From positions 1 to 64,000 of the forward strand of contig JACKLK010000003.1 of the NCBI GenBank assembly GCA_024236015.1: 64,000 nt of DNA. Direction: 5' to 3'. Positions 25,877-36,098 of this stretch are shown one piece after another. Position 1 is the first letter of the stretch. Every line of letters starts with the position of its first letter. The position numbers and the translations under genes were made by a program. The notes below the pieces were generated by a model. That model made no database searches. It was given only the letters and a program-made list of their open reading frames with translations, and was not told the origin of the DNA. Source of the stretch: Rhodoferax sp. GTDB taxonomy: Bacteria; Pseudomonadota; Gammaproteobacteria; Burkholderiales; Burkholderiaceae_C.

Positions 25877-26628
25877 CACTCCTTGCGCCGCGGCAGTTCC
25901 ACCTGCGCGACGCGGGCGCGCCGCTGCAGCCACATCACGCCCAGGAGGTCGACCAGGCCGACCCACAGGCGGTTGCCGACACCGTAGTGCGACTGGCCGT
26001 GCGCGCGGTTGCGGTGGCGCACCGGCACCGATTCCACCGTGCCGCCGGCGCGCCGGAACAGCGCTGGCAGGAAGCGGTGCATGTGGTCGAAATACGGCAG
26101 GTCGAGGAAGTCGTCGCGCGCGAACAGCTTGAGTCCGCAACCGGAATCGGGCGTCGCGTCGCCCAGCAGGCGGCTGCGCACGCCGTTGGCCACGCGCGAC
26201 GAGAAACGCCGCAACGGCGTGTCCAGGCGCTTGGCCCGCCAGCCGGCAATCAGCACCGGCGCGTTGCCGCTGGACTGCTGCAGCGCACGCCAGCGCGCCA
26301 GCAAGGCCGGGATGTCGGCCGGGTGGTTCTGCCCGTCGCCATCGAGCGTGGCCACCACCGGTGCCCGCGCGCAACGCACGCCGGTGCGCACCGCCGTGCT
26401 CTGGCCGCAGTTGTTGCGGTGCTGCACGACCGTCAGCCAGGCATGGCCACGTGCATAGTCGAGCAGCACCTGGGCCGTGGCGTCGCTCGACTTGTCGTCG
26501 ACGAACACCGCCTCGAACGCAGCGACGCCGGTCAACGCGGCCGCGATCTCGTCGAGCAGCGCGACGACATTGCCGGATTCGTTGTGCACCGGCACGACGA
26601 CGGATAGTTCAGGGGCACGAGGGGACAT
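25876..26628 (-). CDS. GT2 family glycosyltransferase, dolichol-phosphate-mannose-synthase-like
   Basis: 250 aa. Predicted to load a sugar from a nucleotide donor onto undecaprenyl phosphate on the cytoplasmic face. GT-A motifs: LSVVVPVHNESGNV at the N terminus, EAVFVDDKSSDAT, VVATLDGDGQNHPADIP (DxD-like, DGDGQ), and SGCGLKLFARDDFLDL with FHRFLPALFRRAG-like acceptor region (HMHRFLPALF). It has no long membrane anchor at the C terminus, unlike ArnC/GtrB. Start ATG 26628 (MSPRAPELSVVVPV). Its stop overlaps the start of the ArnT-like gene, so translation is coupled. Role in lipid A or surface glycan modification is inferred from the pairing. Confidence 0.88.
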   Translation of the reverse strand: MSPRAPELSVVVPVHNESGNVVALLDEIAAALTGVAAFEAVFVDDKSSDATAQVLLDYARGHAWLTVVQHRNNCGQSTAVRTGVRCARAPVVATLDGDGQNHPADIPALLARWRALQQSSGNAPVLIAGWRAKRLDTPLRRFSSRVANGVRSRLLGDATPDSGCGLKLFARDDFLDLPYFDHMHRFLPALFRRAGGTVESVPVRHRNRAHGQSHYGVGNRLWVGLVDLLGVMWLQRRARVAQVELPRRKE

Positions 26629-26736
26629 GGACGGCAGGCGGGCGAAACGACCGCGCATTGTCGCACCGGCCCCCTACACGCCGGCGCAGCCCCCGGTGGC
26701 GTCTGGCGCAAGCGCTCCACGGGCTGTGCGACGCGC

Positions 26737-27339
26737 TCAATCGCGCAGCGGGCCGTAGCCGGTTTCGACCGACATGCGGAGCGCCAATCCGTCATCGACC
26801 GGCTTGGCGCGCTCCACGTAATAACCGACACCGGGCATGGCGTGCAGGTTGTAGGCGATGCCGGTTTCCGCACAGTGCTCGAGCACCACCCACAAGGTCG
26901 ACCCCTGGCCGCTGTGGTTCGAATGCCCGCTGGCATCGAAGTTCTGGCATATCAGCCGGGCCTGGGCCCGGGTCAGCGGCAGGGGATGGGTGCCGGGGAA
27001 CTGGCCGGCGGGTTCGAGCACCTCGTCGCCGGGCCCGTCGAACCGGGGCGCCGTGCGCAATGCGTGCGCCCGCGCGGCCGGGTCGCCGTCGCGGCCCGCC
27101 ATCTTGCGCAGGTTCTTTTCCCGCACCGGACGCACCCGCGCCGTCGGCGGCTCGACCTGGATCGAACCCATGCAGGCCACACGGCCGGCGAAGAACTGCG
27201 CCAGCGCCTGCGCACGCGCCTCGTCCTCGGTGGCGGCGTCGACCAACTGCCGCTGGTACTGCTCCTGCACCAGGCGCTCGACAAAAACCAAATACCGGCC
27301 CGGCACGATCGGACTCGTACCCGCGTCTGACTTGCTCAC
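26737..27339 (-). CDS. Unknown 200-aa protein downstream of the multidomain hydrolase
   Basis: 200 aa, no recognised domain. The start is GTG 27339 (VSKSDAGTSPIVPG), preceded by AGGAGAACCGT; there is no nearby ATG. The N-terminal half is predicted helical and charged (RYLVFVERLVQEQYQRQLVD, EDEARAQALAQFF). A middle part is Arg/Pro-rich, and the C-terminal third looks like a small alpha/beta fold (STLWVVLEHCAETGIAYNLH, PGVGYYVERAKPVDD). No signal peptide or membrane segment. It lies 85 bp downstream of the 958-aa hydrolase gene on the same strand, which is the position of a partner, adaptor or immunity protein. That role is only a guess from order. Confidence 0.65.
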   Translation of the reverse strand: MSKSDAGTSPIVPGRYLVFVERLVQEQYQRQLVDAATEDEARAQALAQFFAGRVACMGSIQVEPPTARVRPVREKNLRKMAGRDGDPAARAHALRTAPRFDGPGDEVLEPAGQFPGTHPLPLTRAQARLICQNFDASGHSNHSGQGSTLWVVLEHCAETGIAYNLHAMPGVGYYVERAKPVDDGLALRMSVETGYGPLRD

Positions 27340-27424
27340 ACGGTTCTCCTGGCTGTCCCCGGTGGTCCGGGCGTCGGTTTCTTCCCTGGCTTGTCGCTGG
27401 CGTTGCGCCCGGCTCGGCGCGGCA

Positions 27425-30301
27425 TCAGAACCCGCGCAGGTCGTCCACCGGCAGCGTCGGCGCAGCACCGATGATATGCACCAGCGTCTGGCGCAGCGTG
27501 GCGACATCGTTGTCGAAGCTGCCGTGGGCGGCGCGGATGCGCCGGTCCGGCAAGGCCGTCACGACCGTGTCCCGGTCCAGCACCGTGGTACGGCCGGGCC
27601 TGGACAGGCCGGCGCTGCGCGCGGCCTGCTGCCAGGCGCGCAAGGTGTCGCCGGTGCTCGAGGTGCCGTCCCAGCCCTTGTAGTCGGGCTTGAACGCGTT
27701 TTCCAGCCCGAGGAGGGGCGTGCGCAGGTCGACCTCGAGCGCATTGGACACCAGGTACAGCAGCGACTTGCGGTAGACGGACGCCACGGTGTCGTTGCGC
27801 TCGACCCGGTCCGACAGGATGTGCAGGTACAGCCGCTGCATCAGGTCGGCATGCGGCGTGTAGTGGCGGTTGGCGAACTGCACCGAGCAGGCCGGCGCGA
27901 ACAGGTGCATGCTGCGGATGCAGCCGGTCATGTTGCGCGCCGCCAGTGCGCTGAGCATGTGGCCCAGCAAGATGGCGCCGGCCGAATGGCCGACCAGGTG
28001 CAGTTCGAAGTCCGAACCCCAGGTGCCGGCCAGGCGCTGCAGCGCGGTGATCAGCAGGTCGCCGCCCCGGCCGCTGCCGAACGCCAGTTCTGCGTTCTCC
28101 TTCATCTCGCTCCAGATCGGCCGTGCGATCGGGCGTCCGATGGATTTCTCGATCAGCAGGTCGGTGCGCTCGACGATCCATTCGCCGGCGCCGCCGGCCA
28201 GCGGCGCCTGGCGGCGAATCGCCTCGCTGAAGATGTTGCCCAGCGTCTCGAACAGGCCCGTCTTCCAGACCAGGAACAGCGGATAACAGCCATTGCCGAT
28301 GAAATGCCGCCCCATCGCCCGCGCCCGTTCGATCGCCGCGTCCTCGCTGTTCAGGCCGCCATGGGCGTAGATCACGATCCGGCGCGGCCCGTCGCCGCCC
28401 TGCGTGCGGAACCACTGGTCCGGCAAGCCGGCCACCTGGTGCAGCACGGTGCGGCTCAGTTCGTCTTCGGTCAGGTAGCGCTTCATGCGCCCGTCGTTGC
28501 CCAGCACCACGCTGTGCCGGTAGGCCTGCTCGCGGCTCCACCACAGGGTCTCGTTCGCGCCCGTGGCGGCGCCGCCGACCGGCGCCGCACCGCTGGTGCT
28601 CACGCGCCCGACGACGACGCCCGGCACGCCCATGGCCACGACCCAGGCGTCCATGCAGTTGGCCAGCCAGTCGGCATAGGTCAACAGCGCAAAACCGCCC
28701 GAACCCCAGGACGTGCCCCAGGAGTTCTGGATGATGAAACCGCGGTGATTGAATCCGACCAGCGCAAAGGCATGGCCACCGGTCTCCGACGGACGTCCGT
28801 CGAACGGGATCAGGGCCAGGCTGTCGTGCCCGCTCGGCGCGCGGCGCTGGTTGGGCAGCCGGCTCCAGCCGTCGTGGGTGAAGGCGGACACATAGACTGC
28901 ACCGACTTCCTGGATCGCGGCCTGCATGTCGGTGATCGACTTCTTCTCGACCCGGTAATACACGCCCAGCGTGGTGGCACTGGCGCGCGTGGCATAGCCG
29001 TAGCGTGGCTGCGTCTGCGCCCCGCTGTAGGGCCAATCGCGCTCCAGGCACACGCCGTGGTTGAACCAGCCCTTGAGTGCGCCGCGGCAGCTCGAACCCT
29101 CGTAGTCTTCGCCTGCGTATTCGTCGTAACGACGCGCGAAGTTGTACAACATGCGCGGACTGACCGACTCCATGCGCTGCGGCAGGCCGGACTTGCGCCA
29201 GCGCAGGTAGTTGACGACGCAGGCCAGGCCGAAGCCGGTGCAGGCACCTTCCTGGCCCTGGTCGAGGATCAGGCCGGCACGGCTGTAGGTGGGCAGGAAA
29301 CGGCGCACTTCGTCGTCGGTCGGGAATGCGTCCTGCAGACCGCGCGGCGCCGGCGTGTAGGGCCGGTCGCGCAGGTCGACCGGGTCCTTGCTCGCGGTCA
29401 GGAAGCGGCTGGTCGCCGCCACATGGGTGACCGAGGTCGCCGCGGTCTTGCCCCGCGCGCGCCGCGCGGCCCGCGCAGGTGCAACCGCCTCGGCCACCGG
29501 CCAGACCTGGTCCGCCAGCCGGAACACGTCCTTGTACCGGTCCAGCCCGTGCACGCCGCCGTTGACAAGGCGGCGCGCCTGCGCGAACTTGCCGGCCTCG
29601 ATGGCGCTGCGCACGGCGCCGGCCCGGTCGGCCAGGAAATGCGCGAGCAGCAAGGCCGCGATCTCCGGCGCATTGGCAAGGTCGGGGTTGGCCTCCAGGT
29701 CCACGCCCAGCACCTTGCCGTACTGGCGGTAGTTGGCGCGCCCGGTCAGCTGGATGAAACCGCGGCCCTTGAACCGCGCGCCATCGCCCGGCTCGGTATT
29801 GCCCAGCGCGCGCCGGCCGTCGTAGGCGCCGAACGGCGCCTCGCCCGCACGGGTATTGAACTGCGACTGCATCTCGGAGATGGGCAGGAAACCTTCGCTC
29901 TCGGCGCGTATCGTGCCCAGCGCCGCGCACACCATGGTGCGGTCGTGCAGGCCGCAGCTGTCGAGCGCGGCGGCGACGTACGGCAGGTAGCGGTTGATGT
30001 TGGCCGGCTTGGTCGCCGGGAACAGCCGGCGCACGGCGTCGAGTTCCAGCGGCACCGCCATGCTGCCTGCGCGCCGCAGGCCCAGTGCGCATTGGCAGCG
30101 CGGGCCGATCACGCCATCGGCGATCAGCCCCACACCCGACTGCCAGCGCCGCGCCGCGGCCTCGACGTCGGCGTCGAGCGTATCGCCGTCCGCGAGCCGC
30201 TCGAACGGTTGCGCGTCGGCACCCAGCTCGCGCACCAGCTCGCGCCGCAGGCGCTGCACGTCCGCGCCCTGGTGGCCCCGGACCAGCAGTTGTTGTGCCA
30301 T
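27425..30301 (-). CDS. Four-domain hydrolase: peptidoglycan-binding / GH19-like / papain-like protease / alpha-beta hydrolase
   Basis: 958 aa. Residues 5-75 are a PG_binding_1-type domain (GADVQRLRRELV, AARRWQSGVGLIADGVIGP). Residues about 95-265 resemble GH19 chitinase/endolysin (IRAESEGFLP with E134 as candidate acid, then ARFKGRGFIQLTGRANYRQYG). Residues about 330-560 are a C1-type cysteine peptidase with all catalytic groups in place: Q348 and C354 (DQGQEGACTGF), H510 (GGHAFALVGF), N526 (IIQNSWGTSWG). Residues about 640-930 are an alpha/beta hydrolase: IVIYAHGGLNS, nucleophile S773 (LVGHSAGAILLG) and a late His (H926, AAHGSFD). There is no signal peptide or membrane helix. ATG 30301 has GGGAGG about nine bases upstream. 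I know of no described family with this architecture; an exported or injected cell-wall and protein-degrading effector, or a phage-derived lysin, are possible. Confidence 0.85.
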   Translation of the reverse strand: MAQQLLVRGHQGADVQRLRRELVRELGADAQPFERLADGDTLDADVEAAARRWQSGVGLIADGVIGPRCQCALGLRRAGSMAVPLELDAVRRLFPATKPANINRYLPYVAAALDSCGLHDRTMVCAALGTIRAESEGFLPISEMQSQFNTRAGEAPFGAYDGRRALGNTEPGDGARFKGRGFIQLTGRANYRQYGKVLGVDLEANPDLANAPEIAALLLAHFLADRAGAVRSAIEAGKFAQARRLVNGGVHGLDRYKDVFRLADQVWPVAEAVAPARAARRARGKTAATSVTHVAATSRFLTASKDPVDLRDRPYTPAPRGLQDAFPTDDEVRRFLPTYSRAGLILDQGQEGACTGFGLACVVNYLRWRKSGLPQRMESVSPRMLYNFARRYDEYAGEDYEGSSCRGALKGWFNHGVCLERDWPYSGAQTQPRYGYATRASATTLGVYYRVEKKSITDMQAAIQEVGAVYVSAFTHDGWSRLPNQRRAPSGHDSLALIPFDGRPSETGGHAFALVGFNHRGFIIQNSWGTSWGSGGFALLTYADWLANCMDAWVVAMGVPGVVVGRVSTSGAAPVGGAATGANETLWWSREQAYRHSVVLGNDGRMKRYLTEDELSRTVLHQVAGLPDQWFRTQGGDGPRRIVIYAHGGLNSEDAAIERARAMGRHFIGNGCYPLFLVWKTGLFETLGNIFSEAIRRQAPLAGGAGEWIVERTDLLIEKSIGRPIARPIWSEMKENAELAFGSGRGGDLLITALQRLAGTWGSDFELHLVGHSAGAILLGHMLSALAARNMTGCIRSMHLFAPACSVQFANRHYTPHADLMQRLYLHILSDRVERNDTVASVYRKSLLYLVSNALEVDLRTPLLGLENAFKPDYKGWDGTSSTGDTLRAWQQAARSAGLSRPGRTTVLDRDTVVTALPDRRIRAAHGSFDNDVATLRQTLVHIIGAAPTLPVDDLRGF

Positions 30302-30550
30302 GGTGTCTGCCTCCCTTGTCATGCAGTGCGACCCGGTCACCCTAGCGCCGCGCAGGCACAGCGTCAATGGCCCGTTCGCAGCCGGCCGACCCGCGCACCG
30401 CCGACGAACCCGCGTGGCGCGCCCCCCGGCACGGGATGCAGCGCATGCGGCTGCTGGGCAGGCACCGCTTCTTCCGGGGGATCGAGCCTGCGTCGGTGCC
30501 GCGGCAGATCGGGCGGCGGCACGTGGGCCTGGTGTCAGCGCCTGCCGCCT

Positions 30551-31873
<1,323 letters not shown>

Positions 31874-32016
31874 GGCGCCATTCTAGTGAGCCGGTCCCGG
31901 CCCCGGCCTTGCCAGGCGCCCCGCAGGGATACGGAAAACCGGGGAGCGGCCCGGCATGCACTGGCGGCGCGGGCGCACCGCCTTGGGGCGTCACCGGGCC
32001 GCCGGCAGCCGCCCGG

Positions 32017-32964
32017 TCACTCCAGCTTGAGCCCCTTGGGCAGCGGAAACTTGGTCGTCTCGGCGATGCCGTCGAGCCGGCGCACCGACACCGCGCCCAG
32101 CGCCTTGATGCGGTCGATCACCTGGCGCACCAGCACTTCGGGCGCCGATGCGCCAGCGGTCAGGCCGATGCGCTGCTTGCCTTCGAGCCAGGCCGGCTGC
32201 AGTTCGTCGGCGTTGTCGATCATGTAGCTGTCGGTGCCCAGCTTGTGCGCCAGCTCGCGCAGCCGGTTGCTGTTGGAGCTGGTCGGGCTGCCGACGACGA
32301 TGACCACGTCGACCTGCGGGCTCAGCAGCTTGACCGCGTCCTGGCGGTTCTGCGTCGCATAACAGATGTCCTGCTGCTTGGGTTCGCGCACATGGGGGAA
32401 ACGCGCCTTCACGGCGGCGGCGATCTCGGCCGCGTCGTCGACGCTGAGCGTGGTCTGGGTCACGACCGCCAGCTTGTCGGACTGGGCCGGTTGCACCCGG
32501 GCCACGTCGGCCACGTCCTCGACCAGGTGGATGCCGCTGTCGAGCTGGCCCATGGTGCCTTCGACCTCGGGATGGCCCTTGTGGCCGATCATGATGAACT
32601 CGAAACCTTCCTTGTGCAGCTTGGCGACCTCGACGTGCACCTTGGTCACCAGCGGGCAGGTGGCGTCGAAGATCTGGAAGCCGCGCGCGCGCGCCTCCTC
32701 GTGCACGGCCCGGCTCACGCCATGGGCCGAGAACACCAGCGTCGCGCCGGGTGGCACGTCGGCCAGGTCCTCGATGAAGATCGCGCCCTTGGCCTTGAGG
32801 TCGTTGACGACATAGGTGTTGTGCACGATCTCGTGGCGCACGTAGATCGGCGCGCCGAACTTGCGCAGCGCGCGTTCGACGATCTCGATCGCGCGGTCGA
32901 CCCCGGCGCAAAAACCGCGCGGCTCGGCCAGCACGACCTCTTCGAGTGCGGCAATTGGCTTCAT
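32017..32964 (-). CDS. ispH: 4-hydroxy-3-methylbut-2-enyl diphosphate reductase
   Basis: 315 aa. Last step of the MEP isoprenoid pathway, giving IPP and DMAPP. The three [4Fe-4S] cysteines are in PRGFCAGVDRAI, FDATCPLVTKVH and DICYATQNRQDAV; VVGSPTSSNSNRLRELA and TAGASAPEVLV are conserved substrate loops. ATG 32964 overlaps the fkpB stop (ATGA), the same gene order as in E. coli (fkpB-ispH). Nothing unusual. Confidence 0.97.
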   Translation of the reverse strand: MKPIAALEEVVLAEPRGFCAGVDRAIEIVERALRKFGAPIYVRHEIVHNTYVVNDLKAKGAIFIEDLADVPPGATLVFSAHGVSRAVHEEARARGFQIFDATCPLVTKVHVEVAKLHKEGFEFIMIGHKGHPEVEGTMGQLDSGIHLVEDVADVARVQPAQSDKLAVVTQTTLSVDDAAEIAAAVKARFPHVREPKQQDICYATQNRQDAVKLLSPQVDVVIVVGSPTSSNSNRLRELAHKLGTDSYMIDNADELQPAWLEGKQRIGLTAGASAPEVLVRQVIDRIKALGAVSVRRLDGIAETTKFPLPKGLKLE

Positions 32965-33425
32965 AACACGCCGATCACATGGACTTCGAACACCACCGGC
33001 TGCCCCGCCAGCGGATGGTTGAAGTCGAACAACACGCCGCGGCCGTCCGCCTCGTCGCCCACCTGCAACACGGCGCCGGCATAACTGCCCTGGCCGTCGG
33101 GGGTCGGAAACTGGACGACGTCGCCGACCTGGTAGCTCTCGGCCGGGTCACCGAGCTGGTGCAGCAGCGAGCGCGCCACCCACTGCTGCATCTCGCCCTG
33201 GCGCTCGCCGAAGGCCACGCCCGCCGGCAGCTCGAACGTGGCCCGGCTTCCCTCCTCCAGGCCGATCAGGCATTGCTCGACCGCCGGCGACAAGGCGCCG
33301 GTACCCAGCGACAACGTCGCGGGCTTGCCGCCAAAGGTGTTGATGATGTCGCCGTGCGGGCCGGCCAGCCGGTAATGCAGGGTCAGGAAGGACGCGGGTT
33401 CGACGCAGGGGAGTGTGGAAGTCAT
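32961..33425 (-). CDS. fkpB: FKBP-type peptidyl-prolyl cis-trans isomerase (SlpA/FkpB)
   Basis: 154 aa. Cytoplasmic FKBP of the SlyD-like type, with an insert-in-flap chaperone domain. Recognised from LTLHYRLAGPHGDIINTF, LSLGTGALSPAVEQCLIGLEEGSRATFELPAG and the C-terminal FDFNHPLAGQPVVFEVHVIGV. Start ATG 33425 (MTSTLPCVEP). The stop overlaps the ispH start, so the two are translationally coupled. No metal-binding His-rich tail of SlyD is present. Confidence 0.93.
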   Translation of the reverse strand: MTSTLPCVEPASFLTLHYRLAGPHGDIINTFGGKPATLSLGTGALSPAVEQCLIGLEEGSRATFELPAGVAFGERQGEMQQWVARSLLHQLGDPAESYQVGDVVQFPTPDGQGSYAGAVLQVGDEADGRGVLFDFNHPLAGQPVVFEVHVIGVL

Positions 33426-33466
33426 GGTGCTTGTCGGGGAATGCCCCATTGTAGAAAGCGACGGCC

Positions 33467-34411
33467 TCAGCCAACGTCGGGGCTGCGCGCGGCAACGGGC
33501 GCGGCCGGCGTCGGGGTCAGCATGCGCCGCTGCTCGGCCAGCACACTGAGCGCGATGCCGGCCAGGATCACCAGTGCCCCGGCCCAGGTGGTCCAGGCAT
33601 AACGCTCGCCCAGCACGCTGGTGCCCGCCACCAAGGCGATGGCCGCGGCCACATAGCCGATCTGGCTCAGGTAGGTCGGCCCGCCGACCTGCTGGAGCCG
33701 GAAGAACACGCTGAACATGGCGCTCGATGCCAGCACCTGCGCGCCGGCCAGCAACGGCACCCGGCCCAGGTCCAGCAACGCGGGGCCTTCGCCGCGCAGC
33801 AGCAGCAACACCAGCAACACCGCGGCCGCCGCCAGGTTGCTGCCGATCGCCAGGTCGATCGGCCTGGCATCGCGGGGCCAGGCCCGGGTGCGGTAGACAT
33901 TGCCCAGCGCCAGGCTGACCGGGATACACAGGCCGGCCAGCAACCAGGTCAGGCTGGCCGGCTGCGACACTTCGCCCCGGGTGCTGGTGACGATCAGTGC
34001 TCCGGCAAAACCGACAGCGATGCCGGCCATACCAATGGCCGTCGGCGTGCGAACGCGCCACACCATCGACAGCAGCAGCGTGATCACCGGCGAGACGGTG
34101 AACAGGATGCCGGTAAAACCCGAACCGAGCCGGGGAATGACGGAAAAGATCAACAGGTTGGGAATGACCAGCGACACCAGCGCAGAGCACAGGTAATACC
34201 GCAGGTATTCCCGTCGGGTCGTGACGCGCCCGCCCGACAGCAACCGGACGCCCAGCAGGCAGGCGCCGGCGCCGAACGAAACCAGCCAGGCCCAGACGAT
34301 CGGAGACACGGCCGCGGCACCGGCGAGCTTGCCCAGCGGAAACGTCAGCCCGAGCAAGGAGCCGGTGAGCAACAACAACAGGGCCGGCGAACCGGTGGAC
34401 AGGATGGACAT
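33467..34411 (-). CDS. EamA/DMT-superfamily transporter
   Basis: 314 aa membrane protein with about ten hydrophobic helices in two EamA repeats. Helix 1 is LLLLLTGSLLGLTFPLGKLAG, and the end of the second repeat is SQIGYVAAAIALVAGTSVLGERY. Paralogous in type to the exporter at 4611-5513 but clearly different in sequence. Start ATG 34411 (MSILSTGSPALLLLL); the frame continues upstream without homology. It is divergent from radC (272 bp between, no gene seen). It lies 41 bp upstream of fkpB on the same strand. Substrate not predictable. Confidence 0.83.
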   Translation of the reverse strand: MSILSTGSPALLLLLTGSLLGLTFPLGKLAGAAAVSPIVWAWLVSFGAGACLLGVRLLSGGRVTTRREYLRYYLCSALVSLVIPNLLIFSVIPRLGSGFTGILFTVSPVITLLLSMVWRVRTPTAIGMAGIAVGFAGALIVTSTRGEVSQPASLTWLLAGLCIPVSLALGNVYRTRAWPRDARPIDLAIGSNLAAAAVLLVLLLLRGEGPALLDLGRVPLLAGAQVLASSAMFSVFFRLQQVGGPTYLSQIGYVAAAIALVAGTSVLGERYAWTTWAGALVILAGIALSVLAEQRRMLTPTPAAPVAARSPDVG

Positions 34412-34683
34412 GCAGTGTTTGGCTGTATCGAGGTGCTGCCGGCAGCGGCGATCGGCCGCTGGCCGGCGTGATGGGTGCAAGACACGGCGATCAGCCGCCA
34501 TGGGTGGTCGCGGCTGATCGACCGTTCCGGTCGGGCCACCGCGTCCCCCCAATCGATCATGGCCCGCCACCGCGTTGCGATGGTGCGTGCACACAATACA
34601 AGCCCGTCTGCCCCTGGCAGCGCCATTGTAGGAATCCCGGCCGTGGCGCAGGCCTGTCGCCGTCAAAGGCCCTGCCAACGACC

Positions 34684-35385
34684 ATGCCGCTCAAGGACCT
34701 GCCGCCCGAGACCCGTCCACGCGAGAAGCTGCTGGCTCGCGGCGCCGGCGCGCTCAGCGATGCCGAACTGCTGGCGCTGCTGCTGCGCACCGGTATCCGC
34801 GGCAAGGGCGTGCTGCAGATGGCCGACGAATTGCTGCACGTGGGCGCCAACACCGACGGCAGGCCCGGTTTCGACGGCATTGCCGGGCTGCTCAATGCCA
34901 GTGCCGCCGACCTGCGGCGCATCAAGGGCCTGGGGCCGGCCAAGCGCGCCGAACTGCTGGCGGTGCTGGAACTGGCGCGCCGCGCACTGGCCCAGCAACT
35001 GCGCCAGCGCGCCGCCTTCGCGTCGCCGGGCGCGGTCAAGGACTACCTGCAATTGCACCTGGCCGCCCGGGCCCACGAGGTATTTGCGGTACTCTTCCTG
35101 GATGTGCAGAACCGATTGCTGGCGATGGAAGAGATGTTCCGTGGCACCCTGACCCAGACCAGCGTCTACCCGCGCGAGGTCGTGCTGCGCGCATTGCACC
35201 ACCAGTGCGCCGCCGTCGTGCTGGCGCACAACCATCCCAGCGGTTCGGTGCAACCCTCACGCGCCGACGAAGCCCTGACGCAGACGCTGCGCTCGGCGCT
35301 GGCGCTGGTCGACGTGCGGGTGCTCGACCATGTCATCGTCGCGCCGGGGCTGTCGCTGTCGATGGCGGAACGGGGGCTGGTATGA
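34684..35385 (+). CDS. radC: RadC family protein (JAMM/MPN+ domain)
   Basis: 233 aa. N-terminal UPF0758 helix-hairpin-helix region (LPPETRPREKLLARGAGALSD at residues 5-25; IKGLGPAKRAELLAVLELA), then an MPN domain with the JAMM metal motif HNHPSGSVQPSRAD (H-x-H-x7-D type). Despite the name, a role in recombination repair is not established; the fold is that of a metallo-isopeptidase. ATG 34684 starts MPLKDLPPE. The stop overlaps the start of the smr gene (ATGA). Confidence 0.95.
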   Translation: MPLKDLPPETRPREKLLARGAGALSDAELLALLLRTGIRGKGVLQMADELLHVGANTDGRPGFDGIAGLLNASAADLRRIKGLGPAKRAELLAVLELARRALAQQLRQRAAFASPGAVKDYLQLHLAARAHEVFAVLFLDVQNRLLAMEEMFRGTLTQTSVYPREVVLRALHHQCAAVVLAHNHPSGSVQPSRADEALTQTLRSALALVDVRVLDHVIVAPGLSLSMAERGLV

Positions 35386-36038
35386 AACCGGTGCGTTCAC
35401 TGGCCGACCTCAAGGCCGTCAAGCAGCAGATCGACGCGCAGGCCCGTGCGCACGCGCTGGAGCAGGCACGGCTGGCGGCCGAGACGGCGGCCCGGCTGCG
35501 CCGGGAGGCCAGCGCGCGTGAGCTGTTCCTGCGCGCGGCCGGCGCGGTGCAACCGCTGTCGGATCATGGACGGGCGACGCTTGCCGCCGCGCCCGTGTTG
35601 CCCATCCCGCGCCAGCGCCTGCGCGACCAGCAGGCGGTGTTGTCCGAAGCCATCAGCGACGAGTTCGACGTCACCACGCTGCTCGACGTCGACGACCAGC
35701 TCAGTTTTCGGCGGCCCGGCATCGGCACCGACGTGACGCGCAAGCTGCGCCAGGGCCATTGGGCGATCCAGCGCCAGCTCGACCTGCACGGCCTGCGCAG
35801 CGACGAGGCGCGCGAGCAACTGGCGCTGTTCCTGCGCCAGGCGCGGTCCCACGGCATCCGCTGCGTGCGTATCGTGCATGGCAAGGGGCTGGGCTCGCCC
35901 GGCAAGGCGCCAGTGCTCAAGCGCAAGGTGTTCGCCTGGCTGGTGCAGAAGTCCGAGGTGCTGGCCTTCGTGCAGGCGCGTCCGGCCGAAGGCGGTGCCG
36001 GCGCGCTGGTGGTGTTGCTGCAGCCGGGCGGTTCCTGA
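35382..36038 (+). CDS. Smr-domain protein (DUF2027/MutS2 C-terminal-like endonuclease family)
   Basis: 218 aa. The C-terminal 90 residues are an Smr domain: QRQLDLHGLRSDEAREQLALFL with the DLHG signature, then CVRIVHGKGLGSPGKAPVLK with HGKG. Smr proteins nick branched or stalled nucleic acid substrates, and recent work ties several to ribosome-collision mRNA cleavage. The N-terminal half is a charged helical region (QQIDAQARAHALEQARLAAE) as in E. coli SmrB (YfcN). Start ATG 35382 overlaps the radC stop. Confidence 0.92.
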   Translation: MKPVRSLADLKAVKQQIDAQARAHALEQARLAAETAARLRREASARELFLRAAGAVQPLSDHGRATLAAAPVLPIPRQRLRDQQAVLSEAISDEFDVTTLLDVDDQLSFRRPGIGTDVTRKLRQGHWAIQRQLDLHGLRSDEAREQLALFLRQARSHGIRCVRIVHGKGLGSPGKAPVLKRKVFAWLVQKSEVLAFVQARPAEGGAGALVVLLQPGGS

Positions 36039-36098
36039 TGGCGCGTTACCACCGGCCGGCTGGCGCCGTGCCGGCGGCCACGCCGCTTCGGTGCGGGG

